From contig NGZR01000007.1 in NCBI GenBank assembly GCA_002197995.1, forward strand, positions 2,128,399 through 2,192,398: a stretch of DNA of 64,000 nt. Direction: 5' to 3'. Position 1 is the first letter of the stretch, and each line of letters opens with the position of its first letter. Source of the stretch: Gaeumannomyces sp. JS-464 (taxonomy: Eukaryota > Ascomycota > Sordariomycetes > Magnaporthales > Magnaporthaceae). The notes beneath the pieces are model-generated. The model was not told the DNA's origin and searched no databases. It worked only from the letters and a program-made list of their open reading frames with translations. Below are positions 12,023-23,227 of the stretch, piece after piece. Both the position numbers and the translations under genes were made by a program.

Positions 12023-13449
12023 GCTAAAAATAAAAAAGGAAATGCATTTTAAAAAAGCTTACGTTAAAAGGGAAGCTGTAAAGCGAGGGTAAAAAATGGG
12101 CATAACGCAAGCGTTTTGGAATTACTATAAGGCTTTAATAGCTAATAGGTTATAAGCCGACTACCAGGCGTACAAAGCTCGGGAAAAAGGCATAATAACT
12201 TGTAATTAACTCGTTTTGGCGAGGGCAATTTGGGAAATATCGTGGTTTGTTGGTTAAGGCATTGGTTTAAATGCAAAGTCGGCCGAAAACGGCGACGTGA
12301 TAATGGCTTTTATAATAGGGTTTTCGAGGTTTAGCATAGCGAAAAATGATTAGTTTTATGCATTAAAACTACTAATCGATTGCCCTCGTTAAAACGAATC
12401 GAATGGTGTACTTTTCGAAAAAAACGGACAAAAATTAAAATGGCGGCCGGGGAACGAGTCGGGGTATCGTATTAAATATGCGTAATTATTGCCCGTTTAG
12501 GTATAAATACGGCGGCGATCTTTTATGCGGTAGGTTTTTTAAGCCCGGTGGGAATCGCCATTTAAAAGCGGCATTAATTAACCATTTAATTTTTGGCTAT
12601 AATTGCTAATGGTTTTAGCGTTTGCATTCGTTGGGATTTGGTGCATTTTAATCCCCTTTTTAAAGCGAATCGAATGCCGTAGCTTGCGGCTCGATTAACG
12701 CCAATTTTATTTATTTAAATGCGAACGATTGTATTTATAAAAACCTATTTAATGGTAATTTCCGTAATGCCAGCCTTTTAACCTTAACGATACCAATAAA
12801 GCAAAGCTAATAATAACACTTTTTTTTAATTCCGCTAATATAAGCCGTACAATTACGGAAATACCATTATTTAAACCGCTTCGATTACGATTACAATTTT
12901 AGCACGTCGTTTTCCACTATATCCACGATTATATTTTAATATTCGGCGTTATTAACCATTAATAAGCTATCCCTTTCTTTTTTTTAAACGCTTTTATTAA
13001 TTTCCGCTTAAAACCGCTTTGCAAGCTTTCCAAAAGTATTTCCGCAGCTTTTTTGCGGCTTATATCTAAAGCTTTTACTTTAACTAACGCTTATAAAACG
13101 CCCGGCCGCCTAAGGAAAATCGCGAACTCGAAAAGGAAAACCGCGACTTTAAAAGGGTAAACCGCGAATTTAAAAAGGACGAGCTTTAGTTAAATACGGA
13201 TCCGGCCCGGGCTAACGTTTATGCGGCTTTTAAAAGGCGGTTTTCCACGTGGAGTTAGGCTTCGGCTACGGTAAAATGGCTGGTCCTCCGGCCGGGCCGG
13301 GCTTCGCGGTTTCCCGTGCTTTAAAAGCGTTGGGCGGCCGTAACGATATAATCCCTTTTGGCCTAGTTGCTTGCAAAAGCGGCCTCGTGGAAATCCGGGC
13401 GGAAAAAAAGCTTTTTCGCATCCAGCGGGCGCCAGGCCGAACCGCAAAA

Positions 13450-13775
13450 AACAACTTCTAAGCCTGCCCGCTGGCGAGGTACAAGCTCGTAACCAGATCG
13501 AAGGTAACGCCCGACCGCTTCCCAAAATTTAACCAGTTTTTATACTGCTTTTTAAAACTGTTGTACTTATTTCTAACCCTTTTTAACCAGTCGATATCGG
13601 GCTATTAATCGGATAGGGTTTTTGCCGCCGTTTTAAGGCATTTGGCTTGCTAGTTGGCGATCGCCGGGTTCGTTTTTCCCTGCCGGCCGGCCTCCGCGAA
13701 GGCCTCGAGGAAGGCCAACAACTGGTCGCGGTTTAGTCCGTGCGTCGCCGGGCATCCTGGGAGGTCCTTTAAGTC
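13450..13775 (-). pseudogene. Harbinger-associated Myb/SANT-like protein remnant
   Basis: On the minus strand one frame reads NRDQLLAFLEAF, then several stops, then WLKRVRNKYNSFKKQYKNW, VTFDLVTSLYLASG and QA-stop-KL. This matches the trihelix/Myb-SANT-like pattern W...L..KY..F.K...W...SG..FD, which binds the element ends in Harbinger transposition. Upstream sequence to about 14010 probably held the C-terminal tail or leader but is too eroded to read. The opposite orientation to the transposase is usual for these elements. Confidence 0.65.
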
Positions 13776-14513
13776 GATTGCGAGGCCGTGGCAAGGGAGG
13801 AAGCGAGGGAGGAAGCGAGAGAAGGTGCGAAAAAGGGGGTAGGAAAGGGCGGCAAAGGCGACTCCGGTGCCTCCGAGGCTTCCATGGCCTTAAAAGGATC
13901 GAAAAAGCCGTGCAAATTGCCGGCCTCCGGGGCGTTTAAAAAGATCGCTGGAGTTTTTAGCGTGATTTGGGTGGCCGGGGGATCGTCCAGATTTTCGATA
14001 AAGGTTATAGGAGATTAAAGTTGCACAAATACGGCCCGATTTTCCTGTTTTAAGCGCCGGCGCCGGGTACGAAAAGCGAGGTGGTAAGGCATAACGAGGG
14101 TAATGTGAATGGTGTTTTTAGGTCGTTGTTTTCGTTATTTTTATTTAAAACTAGCATTTTAAAGTTGTCCCTTTATATATTATAAAAGTGCCTAGCTTCC
14201 GGGCTTTCGAACGATATTATTGCCAGCTTTAAAAGCCTTTTGGATTTTCCAAATTATAACGCTATTCCCACTCGCGTTAACGCGTTGCACGGCCGGCCCG
14301 CCTTTATTTTGGGAATAGCTTTTATTTTTTAATTTTTTTAGGAATAACTTTTATTTTAATCGTCCGTGCCGTTGCATTCGACGGGTGGACGCCCCCCGGC
14401 TGCCGGGGATGTGAATCCACTGGAAAACAGGGCCAAAAATACATGATCTGCCACAGGGCCACCCCGGCAACCGTCTCCACTTCGAAGAAAACATGCAAAA
14501 AACAACAGGGGGG

Positions 14514-14551
14514 GTTAAAAAACCAAAAACACCGTACGGGCGAACACGCCC
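14514..14551. repeat. Harbinger right terminal inverted repeat
   Basis: Reverse complement of 10557-10594. It ends GGGCGAACACGCCC at 14538-14551. Confidence 0.8.
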
Positions 14552-16301
14552 TGAGGATAAGCTACGCAGAACCACACCACCATCTTAGTGTGTAGGTAGT
14601 TGCAGGCCGACTGGAAGGGACGAGCGGATCCCACGCTCCGTTGGATGAACCACACTTGCCGATGCAGGCTGCGGTTCGCCCTCCAGGCAGTGCAGCTTTT
14701 GAGTTGTTGGAAGCTGCAGACAGGAAGGGCCTTACAGACTGCATCCTCCAATGCTTTCGTCCGCTGGCCCATTCAATGTTGCATGTGTAAAATCAACCAC
14801 ACCATCCTAGCTGCATGGTCAAGGAAAAACGGGGCGGGGGCCCCCAGACCGGATCGATTGGACGTTGTCAACTTTCCATCATGTAGGCTGTGACATTTTC
14901 TGCCGACCTCGAATGTGGACAAAAGGCAACGAGGCAAGTTCGGTAGCTCGAATGCAGATATCATTACATACACTTCTGTGTGCGAGATTTGCGCCTTGCC
15001 ATGCCAAACACGCGACCATCGGCGCGCCGAGGTCTTGCGAGGCTAATCCGTCCACGTACACATATTTTTTTTTCCTTATCTCCCCCCTTTTGTCGAAGCA
15101 TGGCTTCGATTGGCCATCCAATAAAGAATTCTCGATTTCAGCGGTTTAAATCAACTTAGGCGCCTATTAACAACCTGGGCAAGTTCCTAGTAGCGGGGGT
15201 GGCGGCTGTAAAAGCCCGCCCCAGCTTCCCCGCGATCATCCAGAGGCTTCTTGATGATCCGAACCGTCGCCCACGGGTAATTTCCCCGCACGATTTTCTT
15301 CCACGGAATGATCTCATTGCTTGGTAAGGAATTTGGGGTAGTATTGGAGGAGGATCCAAGGTGCGGAGATGAGCCCAGTCGGAGAAATGGGAATGCGTGG
15401 GCTAGGGCCTCGAGGTAAAAACCACCGGGCCATTGCTACATATACGCGACGGTGGAGCAACGGTGCCGACATGAGGCTAAACAGAGCATCCTCGACGCCG
15501 GGACGCGGGCTATAAGAGGCGGCGGGCAACTTTGTGTGTGCCTCCCCGCCTCACTTGTCGGCGGACAGTGCTGGGGCCGGCCTGTGGTCTTCTGCAAATG
15601 CGTCCAGTTCCGCGAAAATGCCGTCAAACCAGGCCAGCACGTCGCTCTCTTTTGCCGTAGCCATGGGGTTTGTTGGAGGGAAGATGGTACCGGACGGGGA
15701 GGTGGGGTGGACTCGGCGCAGCAGGAAGGTTTCGTAGAGCAGATACAAGATCGAGGGTGAGATTCTGGAGATCTGCATAGCAGCAGAATGAACATGGACA
15801 TCCGTCAGCACAAACCCGAATACCATTCAACGGTTTCATGTATGCTCATAGCGTCAGGTGATGGGATCCGGCGATTTGGGCGTTGCCCTAATAAAAGGGT
15901 TTTCCCCCATATCTTCCCTCGATTGCCCGCGCAGACCTCGGCGTGGAGCTTTCCTTGGCCGGCCGCTCTCCACATCGGTAGATGGTTCTGGATTGGGCAT
16001 CGATTTCCTGCAACGTTAGCATATTTGCGGGACGGTACGTAAAGTGCAACGTCGGAGCAACCGCAGTCTGGCTCGGGCTCGGCACTGGGCGGCGAAGTCG
16101 GTCAAGTCTCCGAGAGTGCAAATGCCCCGCGCCCCGATTCCTCAAAGGTGGTAGATTTATTGCTGACCCCGAAAGCCCGAGCAAGTTTCCGACTCACATT
16201 CGGCATCGCCATCCATCACAACGGTTTCTGTACGGAGCAACCCGAGCGCCTCCCTAGGAATTCGTTCGCTCGACTGCTCACTCTTACTAGGCGAAGGCGA
16301 A
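14552..16301. other. Intergenic, one doubtful small gene
   Basis: Mostly without support for coding. The only candidate is the minus-strand pair of segments described separately at 15187-15664. The last 450 bp are probably the promoter and leader of the permease starting at 16302. Confidence 0.5.
15187..15664 (-). CDS. Possible small two-exon gene, unknown
   Basis: A minus-strand ATG at 15664 in a good context (AACCCCATGG) opens MATAKESDVLAWFDGIFAEL, ending at a plausible GTGAGG donor near 15555. Further down a segment with protein-like character (NEIIPWKKIVRGNYPWATV, then RIIKKPLDDRGEAGAGFYS) ends with TAG at 15187-15189. I cannot define the intron or the intervening frame and do not recognise a family. 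It could equally be a gene remnant. Confidence 0.25.
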
Positions 16302-18045
16302 ATGGACGGAAGCAGCAAGAGCGATGCCGCCTCCGAAGCAGGCCAGGGCGATGAGGTGCAGCAAACCGAGCACCAAAACCCCGTGGCCAAGCCCCAGGTG
16401 CCCGTCGGACAGGTCAACCAGGAGTACCCCGAGCTGTATATGGAGGCACTAGCGCGGTACCCTAACGACGAATCCATCAACGCAGCCGAGGAGAAGCGTC
16501 TTGTGCGCAAGCTGGACATGCGACTGCTTCCATTGCTCGGCATCTGCTACTTTTTTTACGTACGCTTCGCCGTGTCAATTTGCCCAAGGGAGGACACATG
16601 CTGACGCCCCTGTCCCTCAAACCCCGCTCCCTCTCAGTATGTCGACAAGACGACGCTCTCATACGCCGCTATCTTCGGCCTCAAAGACGGCCTGGGCCTC
16701 AAGGGCGAGGAGTACGCCTGGCTGTCCAGCAGCTTCTACTTCGGCTGGCTCGTCTGGGCCATCCCCTCGAATCTGATCATGCAGCGGTGTCCCCCGCCTA
16801 CTACCTGGCCTTCAACATCTTCATGTGGGGCGCCCTGCTCATGGCCCAGGCCGCGGCCCAAAACTTTGCCGGCCTGCTGGCTCTGCGCATCCTCTCGGGC
16901 GCCTTCGAGGCCATTGCGGACCCGGCCTTTATGCTCGTGACCTCCATGTACTACACGCGCGCCGAGCAGCCGTCGCGCATTTCCGCCTGGTACGCCTGGA
17001 ACGGCGTCGGTGTCGCCGGCGGCGGCCTGATCGGGTATGCCATTGGCCACATCAAGGGCGCGCTCGCGTCGTGGCGCTACGAGTTCCTGGTCGTGGGCGC
17101 CTTCTGCTCCGCCTGGGCCGTCGTCCTGGCCCTGCTGCTGCCCAACTCGCCGCGCAGCATCTGGGGCTTCTCGCGCGACGAGAAGCTCATCATGGTCGCG
17201 CGCATGCGCCGGAACCAGACGGGCGTGGAGCAGCGCCGCATCAACTGGGCACAGATCCGCGAGGCCTACGCCGACTACAAGACGTGGTTGTTCACCCTGC
17301 TGGGCTTCGTCGCAAACATCCCCAACGGCGGCATCTCCAACTTCTCGACCCTGGTGATCCAGGGGCTGGGGTTCAACACGTTTGAGACGGCGCTGCTCGG
17401 CATCCCGCAGGGCGCGCTTGTGGTCGTCTGGATTGGCCTGGGAGCCCTGGCCAATAGGTTCATGCCAAATAACTGTCGCACTCTGGTCTGTGCCATGTTC
17501 ATGATCCCGACAATCGCGGGTGCCCTGGGCTTCCTTCTGGCGCCGCCCGACGCCTACGTCGGTCGTCTGATTTGCTTGTGAGCTCCGCGTGCCCTGCCTT
17601 CCCGCTTCGTGTATCGCGCCAGGGCGTCTGTCTAACCAAAACACTGCCTAACCTGCTGCAGCTACCTGACCGGGTCCTACCAGGCCTCGTTCGTCATCTC
17701 CCTGTCCCTCATCACGTCCAACACGGGCGGCCAATCAAGAAGATGATCGTGTCTGGCATGATATGGTTCGGCGCGTGCGTCGGCAACATCATCAGCCCAT
17801 TCTTCTACAAGTCGGACCAGGCGCCCAAGTACCCGCTCGGGATCGGGTCGCTCCTCGTGGCCAACTGCGTCGAGCTCGGTCTGTTCTTTGTGTTCCGTTA
17901 CGCCTTCATCTGTGAGAACAAAAAGAAGGAGCGCCAGCGCCAGGGGCTACGCGACGGTGGTGTGCCTCTAGTCGGTCAGGAGAGCGCCACGGCATTCACT
18001 GACCTGACGGACAAGGAGAATCCAAACTTTGTGTATGTGTATTGA
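16302..18045 (+). CDS. MFS permease, allantoate/anion:cation symporter type
   Basis: Exons are 16302-16559, 16638-17577 and 17662-18045 with GT-AG introns. The cytosolic N-terminus runs to KLDMRLLPLLGICYFF. Then comes the signature YVDKTTLSYAAIFGLKDGL and the TM2 block SSSFYFGWLVWAIPSNL of the Dal5/Tna1 family, which brings allantoate, nicotinate and other organic anions across the plasma membrane. About twelve membrane segments can be followed, ending in a charged tail (ENKKKERQRQGLR). One base is missing in the C run near 16790 (MQR then PPAYYLAFNIFMWG) and another near 17735 (SNTGGQ then KKMIVSGMIWF). With both restored the exons total 1584 bp (527 aa), the usual size. Substrate cannot be told from sequence. 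Confidence 0.8.
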
Positions 18046-18403
18046 TAGGCTGGGGACTCAAAAGTCTGTTTTGTACAAATTGCTTGTTTCACGGCCCATG
18101 GCGGCAAGGCTGCTGGGCTCCCCAGCGACGTCACATGGCCTTGCCCTTCCTTGAAGACTGGATGGCGTTTGGATGAATGCCGGCTGGCGCTATCTCTTGA
18201 TGTGCGCCACTATACGGCCGTAATTAGCAAGGACCTCTCTCGTCTGGAGGCCTTGAAATGCTAGGTTTTCGCCACAATATCTGGCTACCCATCAAAAGCC
18301 GTAATCGGCAACGTCCTTTACGTCCCGAAAGTTGATCTTCACCATCCGTCAAGACCCCTGCATATGCAACTCTCCGGTCCGTACTCTTCGAGCACTCACC
18401 ATC
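18046..18403. other. Intergenic, nothing recognised
   Basis: Terminator side of the permease and promoter side of the first WW-like gene. No motif stands out. Confidence 0.6.
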
Positions 18404-19046
18404 ATGCTAACCCTCAACATTCCTCACCCTGAAGTCCCTGACGGCTACGAGGCGCGGCTGGACGAATGCGGCCGCAAGTATTACGTGAACCTCGACACGA
18501 ATGGCCTGTCCTGGCGCCACCCCAGCACGTACAAGGCTCTGCAGGACCTAGGGGTCGTGGATTGTCCTGAGAAAAAAAGCACCGTACCTCGGTTCCTAGA
18601 AGCGCTCAACGCACCCGATGTCGAGGTGCCCACGCCCTGGAGACGCATTCAACTCCAATCCGGCAGCACCGCCTACATCAACGACAACGACGGTACTCAG
18701 CAGTTTGAGCACCCTTATGCAACACCGACAACGTTTTCCCGCCTTGGATACTCCTTGAGGATCACGATGGCAAGATCTACTACTGGAACGACGACGAAGA
18801 GAGATCACAAACCGTGAACCCGTACGAGGATGTTGTGGATGCTGCAGTCCAGGCAGCACAAGACCGAGAGGAGGGCTACTGGCTGAAGAAGGGACACCTG
18901 CCTCCGTGGATCATCGAAGAAACGACGGTGCCGCTGTCTGGGCGGAGCTGTATTGGGTCAACTACCGCACCGGCACTGCTTTGCTCAGCATAAACTTGCC
19001 GAGGCCGCAAAGGAAAGACATCGCTCAGGGTCAGGTACCTGACTAG
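18404..19046 (+). CDS. WW-like repeat protein, first of a tandem pair
   Basis: The start MLTLNIPHPEVPDG is at 18404. At least three WW-like modules can be seen. The first is the most typical, GYEARLDECGRKYYVNLDT ending in LSWRHP, with Tyr for the first Trp. A second is PWRRIQLQSGSTAYIND, and a third LLEDHDGKIYYWNDD. A last half-module YWVNYRTGTALLSI closes the protein. Single missing bases near 18750 and 18943 break the frame; with them restored the gene is 645 bp (214 aa). WW domains bind proline-rich ligands in the cytosol or nucleus. It shares the order of modules and the linker G(H/K)(L/V)PPW with the next gene at 20034, so they are tandem duplicates that have diverged strongly. Confidence 0.55.
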
Positions 19047-19550
19047 GCTCCGTGCTCGCCAATGCCGCCGGGCCAAGAGGACAAATCCCCTGCTCCAAAA
19101 GTTAGGCACTCCTCGATTTCTGCCAATCATTTAATGAGGCCCGCAAGCGGAACACCAAGGGGCCACAACTAGGGCAAGAGATGTGTACGGGCGAGCGCTG
19201 ATCCGTGAAATCTAGTATATACTGAAGAGGACTGTGAGAGGCGGGGCAGACGGGTTTACAGATGGTGGTGAAGTGGGTTATATAGGAGGAATTCTAACGA
19301 CAAAGGCCTGCGCGGCCGGGTGCAGGGACACCCACGGGTCCCTGGAGTGCCTGGTTGCTTCCTAAAGCTAGCCCACCTCCCAGCCATATGGAAGGATCCC
19401 CAGATGGGGTTCATGGCTGGTCCAGGGCTCGAATTCGCGAGTGAACTCGTCTGGTCACCAACGCGACTACCAGATTGAAGCAAAGCTAGTTCAGGGGCTG
19501 TCAAGCTGGAAATTCTGTGATGTAATTAGCATAAGTAATATAAAAACCCT

Positions 19551-19581
<31 letters not shown>

Positions 19582-20033
19582 CGCTTCTCTAAATAACCGC
19601 CATAGTTTTGGTCCCAGAACCCGCCAAACCAAAGCGCGTATTAGGGTCGGCAACAGCAAGCGGGAAGTGCAAAAGCCTCGTGTAGGTACAGGCGGGCCCT
19701 ATCACAAATGCGAGCTCGCCCATGGCCAAGCCCGTTGTCACGTCGCTATGTATAAAGTGGGAAATATGCTGGGGTGTCTGTCCATTGGTCTGGATCAAGT
19801 AAAGTGACACGAGCACATCTTTGTTTGCCGTGCAACAACCTTGTTCCGCCTGGCATGCATACGTCCGTAAATCAAGCCAGGCACCTTTTCGCAGCCAGGG
19901 CTCAAAACCACCAGGGTCTCCAGCTTCCTTAAGCCCTTCAGCCCCACATAACTTTTTCCAGTTAAGTCCGCTCAGGTTTCATCTTCCGCTAACTTCTACT
20001 CAGCTTGCACCAAGAGCATTTCTTGCCATTACA
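19047..20033. other. Intergenic with poly-A tract and tRNA-like piece
   Basis: Holds an A25-type homopolymer at about 19558-19581 preceded by T8. A minus-strand segment at about 19425-19490 has weak A-box-like (TGGTAGTCGCGTTGG) and B-box-like (ATTCGAGCC) sequences, but its T-stem does not pair. No protein gene is supported. The last 100 bp are the leader of the gene starting at 20034. Confidence 0.5.
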
Positions 20034-20681
20034 ATGGAGGAGTCCCCCTTGTTAGACCGGATCAGCCCCCATGACTACCTGAAGCACATTGACCATGAGG
20101 GCCGTACATTCTATCAAAATCCATTCGACGCGGCCTGCACGTGGATGGACCCCTGTGTCAAACTGCGGTTGCAGGAGGAGGGACTCGTGGCGGACCTCCT
20201 CTACGAAGACCCTCCCGCATATGCCGAAACCCTCGACTGCGGCGACGTGCCGGTGCCCCCGGGGTGCAGCCGCGCTTGGACGGCGTTCGGCCTCCTCTAC
20301 TACGTCACTACCAACGCAGCGGGGGATGAGTTCGCGTCCCTGAACCACCCCCTCACCGTGGACCACGGGCTGGCGGCAAAAATGACCATCAAGGAGATCG
20401 AGGAGCAGGGACGGCAGAATGGCGAGGACAGATACCTGGAGCGAGGGAAGGTCCCGCCGTGGGTGGTGGAAATGTTGGCCGAGGAGGTCCCCGGGGAGGG
20501 GCTGGAGGCGTGCCCGTACTGGGTCAACTACCGGACTGGAAAGATGGATTATGAGCACCCGCTCGACCGCTATAACGACCGCATGGCAAACGAGCCCAAG
20601 AAGCCGACGCTCAAGGATACTTTGCTCTGTTTATCCTTGGCCATAATCGCCGTCTGTGATTACAGGGAGGAAGCCGTTTAG
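20034..20681 (+). CDS. WW-like repeat protein, second of a tandem pair, 215 aa
   Basis: A single intact exon; the start is the ATG in ACAATGGAGG, giving MEESPLLDRISPHDYLKH. Three WW-like modules are visible. YLKHIDHEGRTFYQNPFDA ends in TWMDP. A module after VPVPPGCSRAW contains LLYYVTTNAAGD and ends NHP. A C-terminal CPYWVNYRTGKMDYEHPL follows. Between them lies the linker KVPPWVVEMLAEEVPGEG. No signal peptide is present. The C-terminal LKDTLLCLSLAIIAVCDY is hydrophobic and could be a tail anchor, although it is short for one and ends within a few residues of the stop. It is paralogous to 18404-19046. Likely a scaffold for proline-rich partners; the pathway is unknown. Confidence 0.65.
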   Translation: MEESPLLDRISPHDYLKHIDHEGRTFYQNPFDAACTWMDPCVKLRLQEEGLVADLLYEDPPAYAETLDCGDVPVPPGCSRAWTAFGLLYYVTTNAAGDEFASLNHPLTVDHGLAAKMTIKEIEEQGRQNGEDRYLERGKVPPWVVEMLAEEVPGEGLEACPYWVNYRTGKMDYEHPLDRYNDRMANEPKKPTLKDTLLCLSLAIIAVCDYREEAV

Positions 20682-20787
20682 GTCTTTCGGCGTATGGCCA
20701 AGGAGCTGTGCGAGCCTACCAGCTGCTTAAAAGCCCCGCCCTCCCGATCCAATTCCATTGTTGGGGATTTGAGAGGTAGAGCCATCT

Positions 20788-22113
20788 TCACAAGGTGAAC
20801 CAAGGCTTCCCAATCGCCCTCGCGACCGCCTGCGCAACAAGCTTGTGGATCTGTACGCCCGGGTGGTAGTTGTTGAACCAAAGGCAGCTGAGGCCGTCCT
20901 CACTGAAGCAAGTGGCATCCCGAGCGCCATACGCCTTCGGGTTGTCGATGGCTTCGTTGAAGGGCGCGACCGTGTCGACGACCCACGACGTCACGCCCGC
21001 GTTCTTGGATCTGAACGAGATGAGGCTGCGGGCGATGAGGTCGTTGTACTGCCTGATTCCCTTTTCTAGCAACGCGTTGGATTCTGGGCCGTTGGCGAGC
21101 ATGAGGGGCGACTTTTGCGTGGCTGGGCCGATGCGTCCGTCTCAGCCGTCATCAAAAACACACGAGGGAAAAAGGGGGCCGAGGCAGAAACGGTTGCACG
21201 ACTTACGCGGGACGCCCAGGAGGACAAACTTCCTTACACCAGCGTCGTACAAAATCTGCAGCTGATCAAAATACCGGCCCACAACCTTCACCAGCAGCGC
21301 TTCCAGGCCGGGCGAGCTGAAGGTGTTCCCGACGTCGTTGACGCCCATCCACACGCCGACGAGCGCGCCGTTGGCCGTCCAGGGGCCCAGGGCGGCCGCG
21401 CCGCCAGGGAGTCCTTGAACTGGGCGATCTGGTCGACAAAGGTCGAGACCGTCGGCAGGTAGGGCTGGACGAGCGTGCGGTCCGTCGTGGCGCCCCCTGA
21501 GGCCAGGTTGTACGAGTAGGTCAGGGACGTGTTGAGCTGCGTCACCAGGAAGCCGGCCCAGTTCAGCCCACCGCTCGTCGTCCAGCGGGTAGGTTCGGGT
21601 TGCCGAGAGGGTTTTGTGGGTTTGGCTTGGCCAGGCTGATGTTGAAGCCGGTTTGGGAGTACGAGTCGCCGCTAGGTCGTGGTTTGTACGACATTAGACG
21701 ACGCATTGTTTGTTACATCATTAGACCTCGCACGGAAGCAAACTTACAACGTGACGAAGTATTTCACGTTGCCCGGACTGGGTGTCTGGGTGGTCATCGT
21801 TGTCGAACTGCTAGTCGTGGCCGAAGCCGAGACGCTGGTGGGAGGCCGGGTCGAGGATACGGCTGGCGCGGTTCCTGGGAGGCATTGATCTAGAAAGCGA
21901 TCATGTTAGAGGCCACCTTCTGAAGCGTGGAAACCCATAACCTTGTTTCTCCTTACAGTACCAGGCATTTTGCGAGGCACAATACGCGCCCGCAACGCAA
22001 CTGGTCCCACCAGTCCACCCGTTACCACCACATTGCCCCCAGACAGGAATCTGTGCGTTGGCTGTCAGGGCCAGCCCGGAGGCAAAAAGACCAGCGATCG
22101 TGTAGCGAGCCAT
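20788..22113 (-). CDS. Secreted CBM1-GDSL (SGNH) esterase, CE16-like
   Basis: Four exons on the minus strand: 22113-21957, 21889-21748, 21671-21207 and 21122-20788. A signal peptide ([20 protein letters not shown]) is followed by a fungal cellulose-binding module ([19 protein letters not shown] and the paired Cys after it), then a Ser/Thr-rich linker. The SGNH hydrolase domain follows: block [12 protein letters not shown] (Ser nucleophile), block III GVNDVGN, block [12 protein letters not shown] (His). CE16 enzymes remove acetyl groups from plant cell-wall oligosaccharides. Two bases are missing, near 21590 and 21400; with them restored the exons total 1101 bp (366 aa). It is transcribed towards the WW-like pair. 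Confidence 0.8.
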
Positions 22114-23227
22114 CGAGCTGCATAGAATTGGTGAGCGCGCAATATCTAGGATGTGAAACATCGGGAGGGCATCCACGTCTGTCCTGTCGGCCCCACTTAA
22201 TTTTACCATGAAATCATAAAAGCTCTCCTTTGGACTTAATTTTACCATGGATCTGGCCTCAGTGCTAATTCCCGCTATTTTGTAGCCTGGTGATTGGTGG
22301 AAACCTTGTATACGACAGGCGGCACTATGGAAAGGGGCAGTGAGGAGCTGGCCGGCAGGGTCTGTTCATGCATGGGCACGGAAGGGGCAGGTCCGCACGA
22401 GCGTTGCCTAGTTTTCGAGCGGCGCAGGAGCCGTGATACCAGCGAGCTCCCAATAACCAAGGAATATTCATACGATGGTCGAGATGGTGGTGGAAACTGC
22501 TCGCAAAAGTAAGGCAATTGTCCATCCCCGGTATATCGCCGGTGAAGAAACAAGAATGCTAAAGTAGAAACGGCCCTCCAATCCCTCCAGCAGAGCTGAT
22601 TTCCAGCAAGCGTGTCTTCACTCTGGGGCCCAGAGGCTCGTGTACCCTCCGTTTTCGACTTTGGATGTCAAAGAGCCAGGCTGAGGTCCTCCGCTACAAA
22701 GACAGCTGGAGCCCAACCTGCAATAATTTCTTGCCACGGGCTTCACAACGCGAGATTTTGTAACTCTGAGCTAGACTATTAAAAAAACATGCAGTTCAGC
22801 TAAAAAAGCCAGCGAGGGTAAGAATCCTAGGGCTTCGTTGTTTCTTTTAGCTGGTTAAGGGCGCTGTGTGAGTAATTCGCGCTGCCGATAATAAACTAAT
22901 CATATTCACCTGAAAACGGCCGCTTATGCTGCAATTTTTACTTCGAGATTTAGCATCCCCGTTCCCTTTTGATACAGTCAGTGCATGGAATAATCCAGAC
23001 TGTTCTTTCACAATAGCTGGAATTTGTAGTATCTCTTTTTCCTATTTTTTTAATATCACATGAGTTTCGATGCTATATATTCGGTCTTAGCTGTTTGTAT
23101 TTCAACCTTGGCATAGTCGTAAAGACCATAAAAGCCATATCCCCGAATTACCACAGCCTCCTCGCCAAATTAGGTAAACAAATTTCTTCCTTTCTATTTT
23201 CCCCCCACCAAACTCGACGAGCCCGTA
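22114..23227. other. Intergenic, AT-richer, no gene supported
   Basis: Promoter side of the GDSL gene. A 16-bp direct repeat (ACTTAATTTTACCATG) lies at 22195-22210 and 22234-22249. From about 22750 the DNA is clearly AT-richer, like the transposon relics, but I cannot assign it to a family. Confidence 0.5.

Larger units (their letters stand above)
10557..14551. mobile_element. Degenerate PIF/Harbinger transposon, about 4.0 kb
   Basis: The ends are inverted repeats of about 38 bp: 10557-10594 (GGGCGTGTTCGCCC then T-rich) against 14514-14551 reversed. The first 14 bases are identical. The flanking trinucleotides are TAA on the left and TGA on the right. PIF/Harbinger elements duplicate TWA, so this fits an original TAA with one later change. 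Inside are the two genes that autonomous Harbinger elements carry: a DDE transposase on the plus strand and a Myb/SANT-like gene on the minus strand. The whole interior is TpA-rich with many stops, consistent with RIP. The stretch 12030-13440 and the part after 13780 show no readable gene. Confidence 0.85.

Noticed and set aside
16736..17644. 302-codon minus-strand frame
   Set aside because: Antisense shadow of the permease exon 2, whose membrane-protein motifs are clear.
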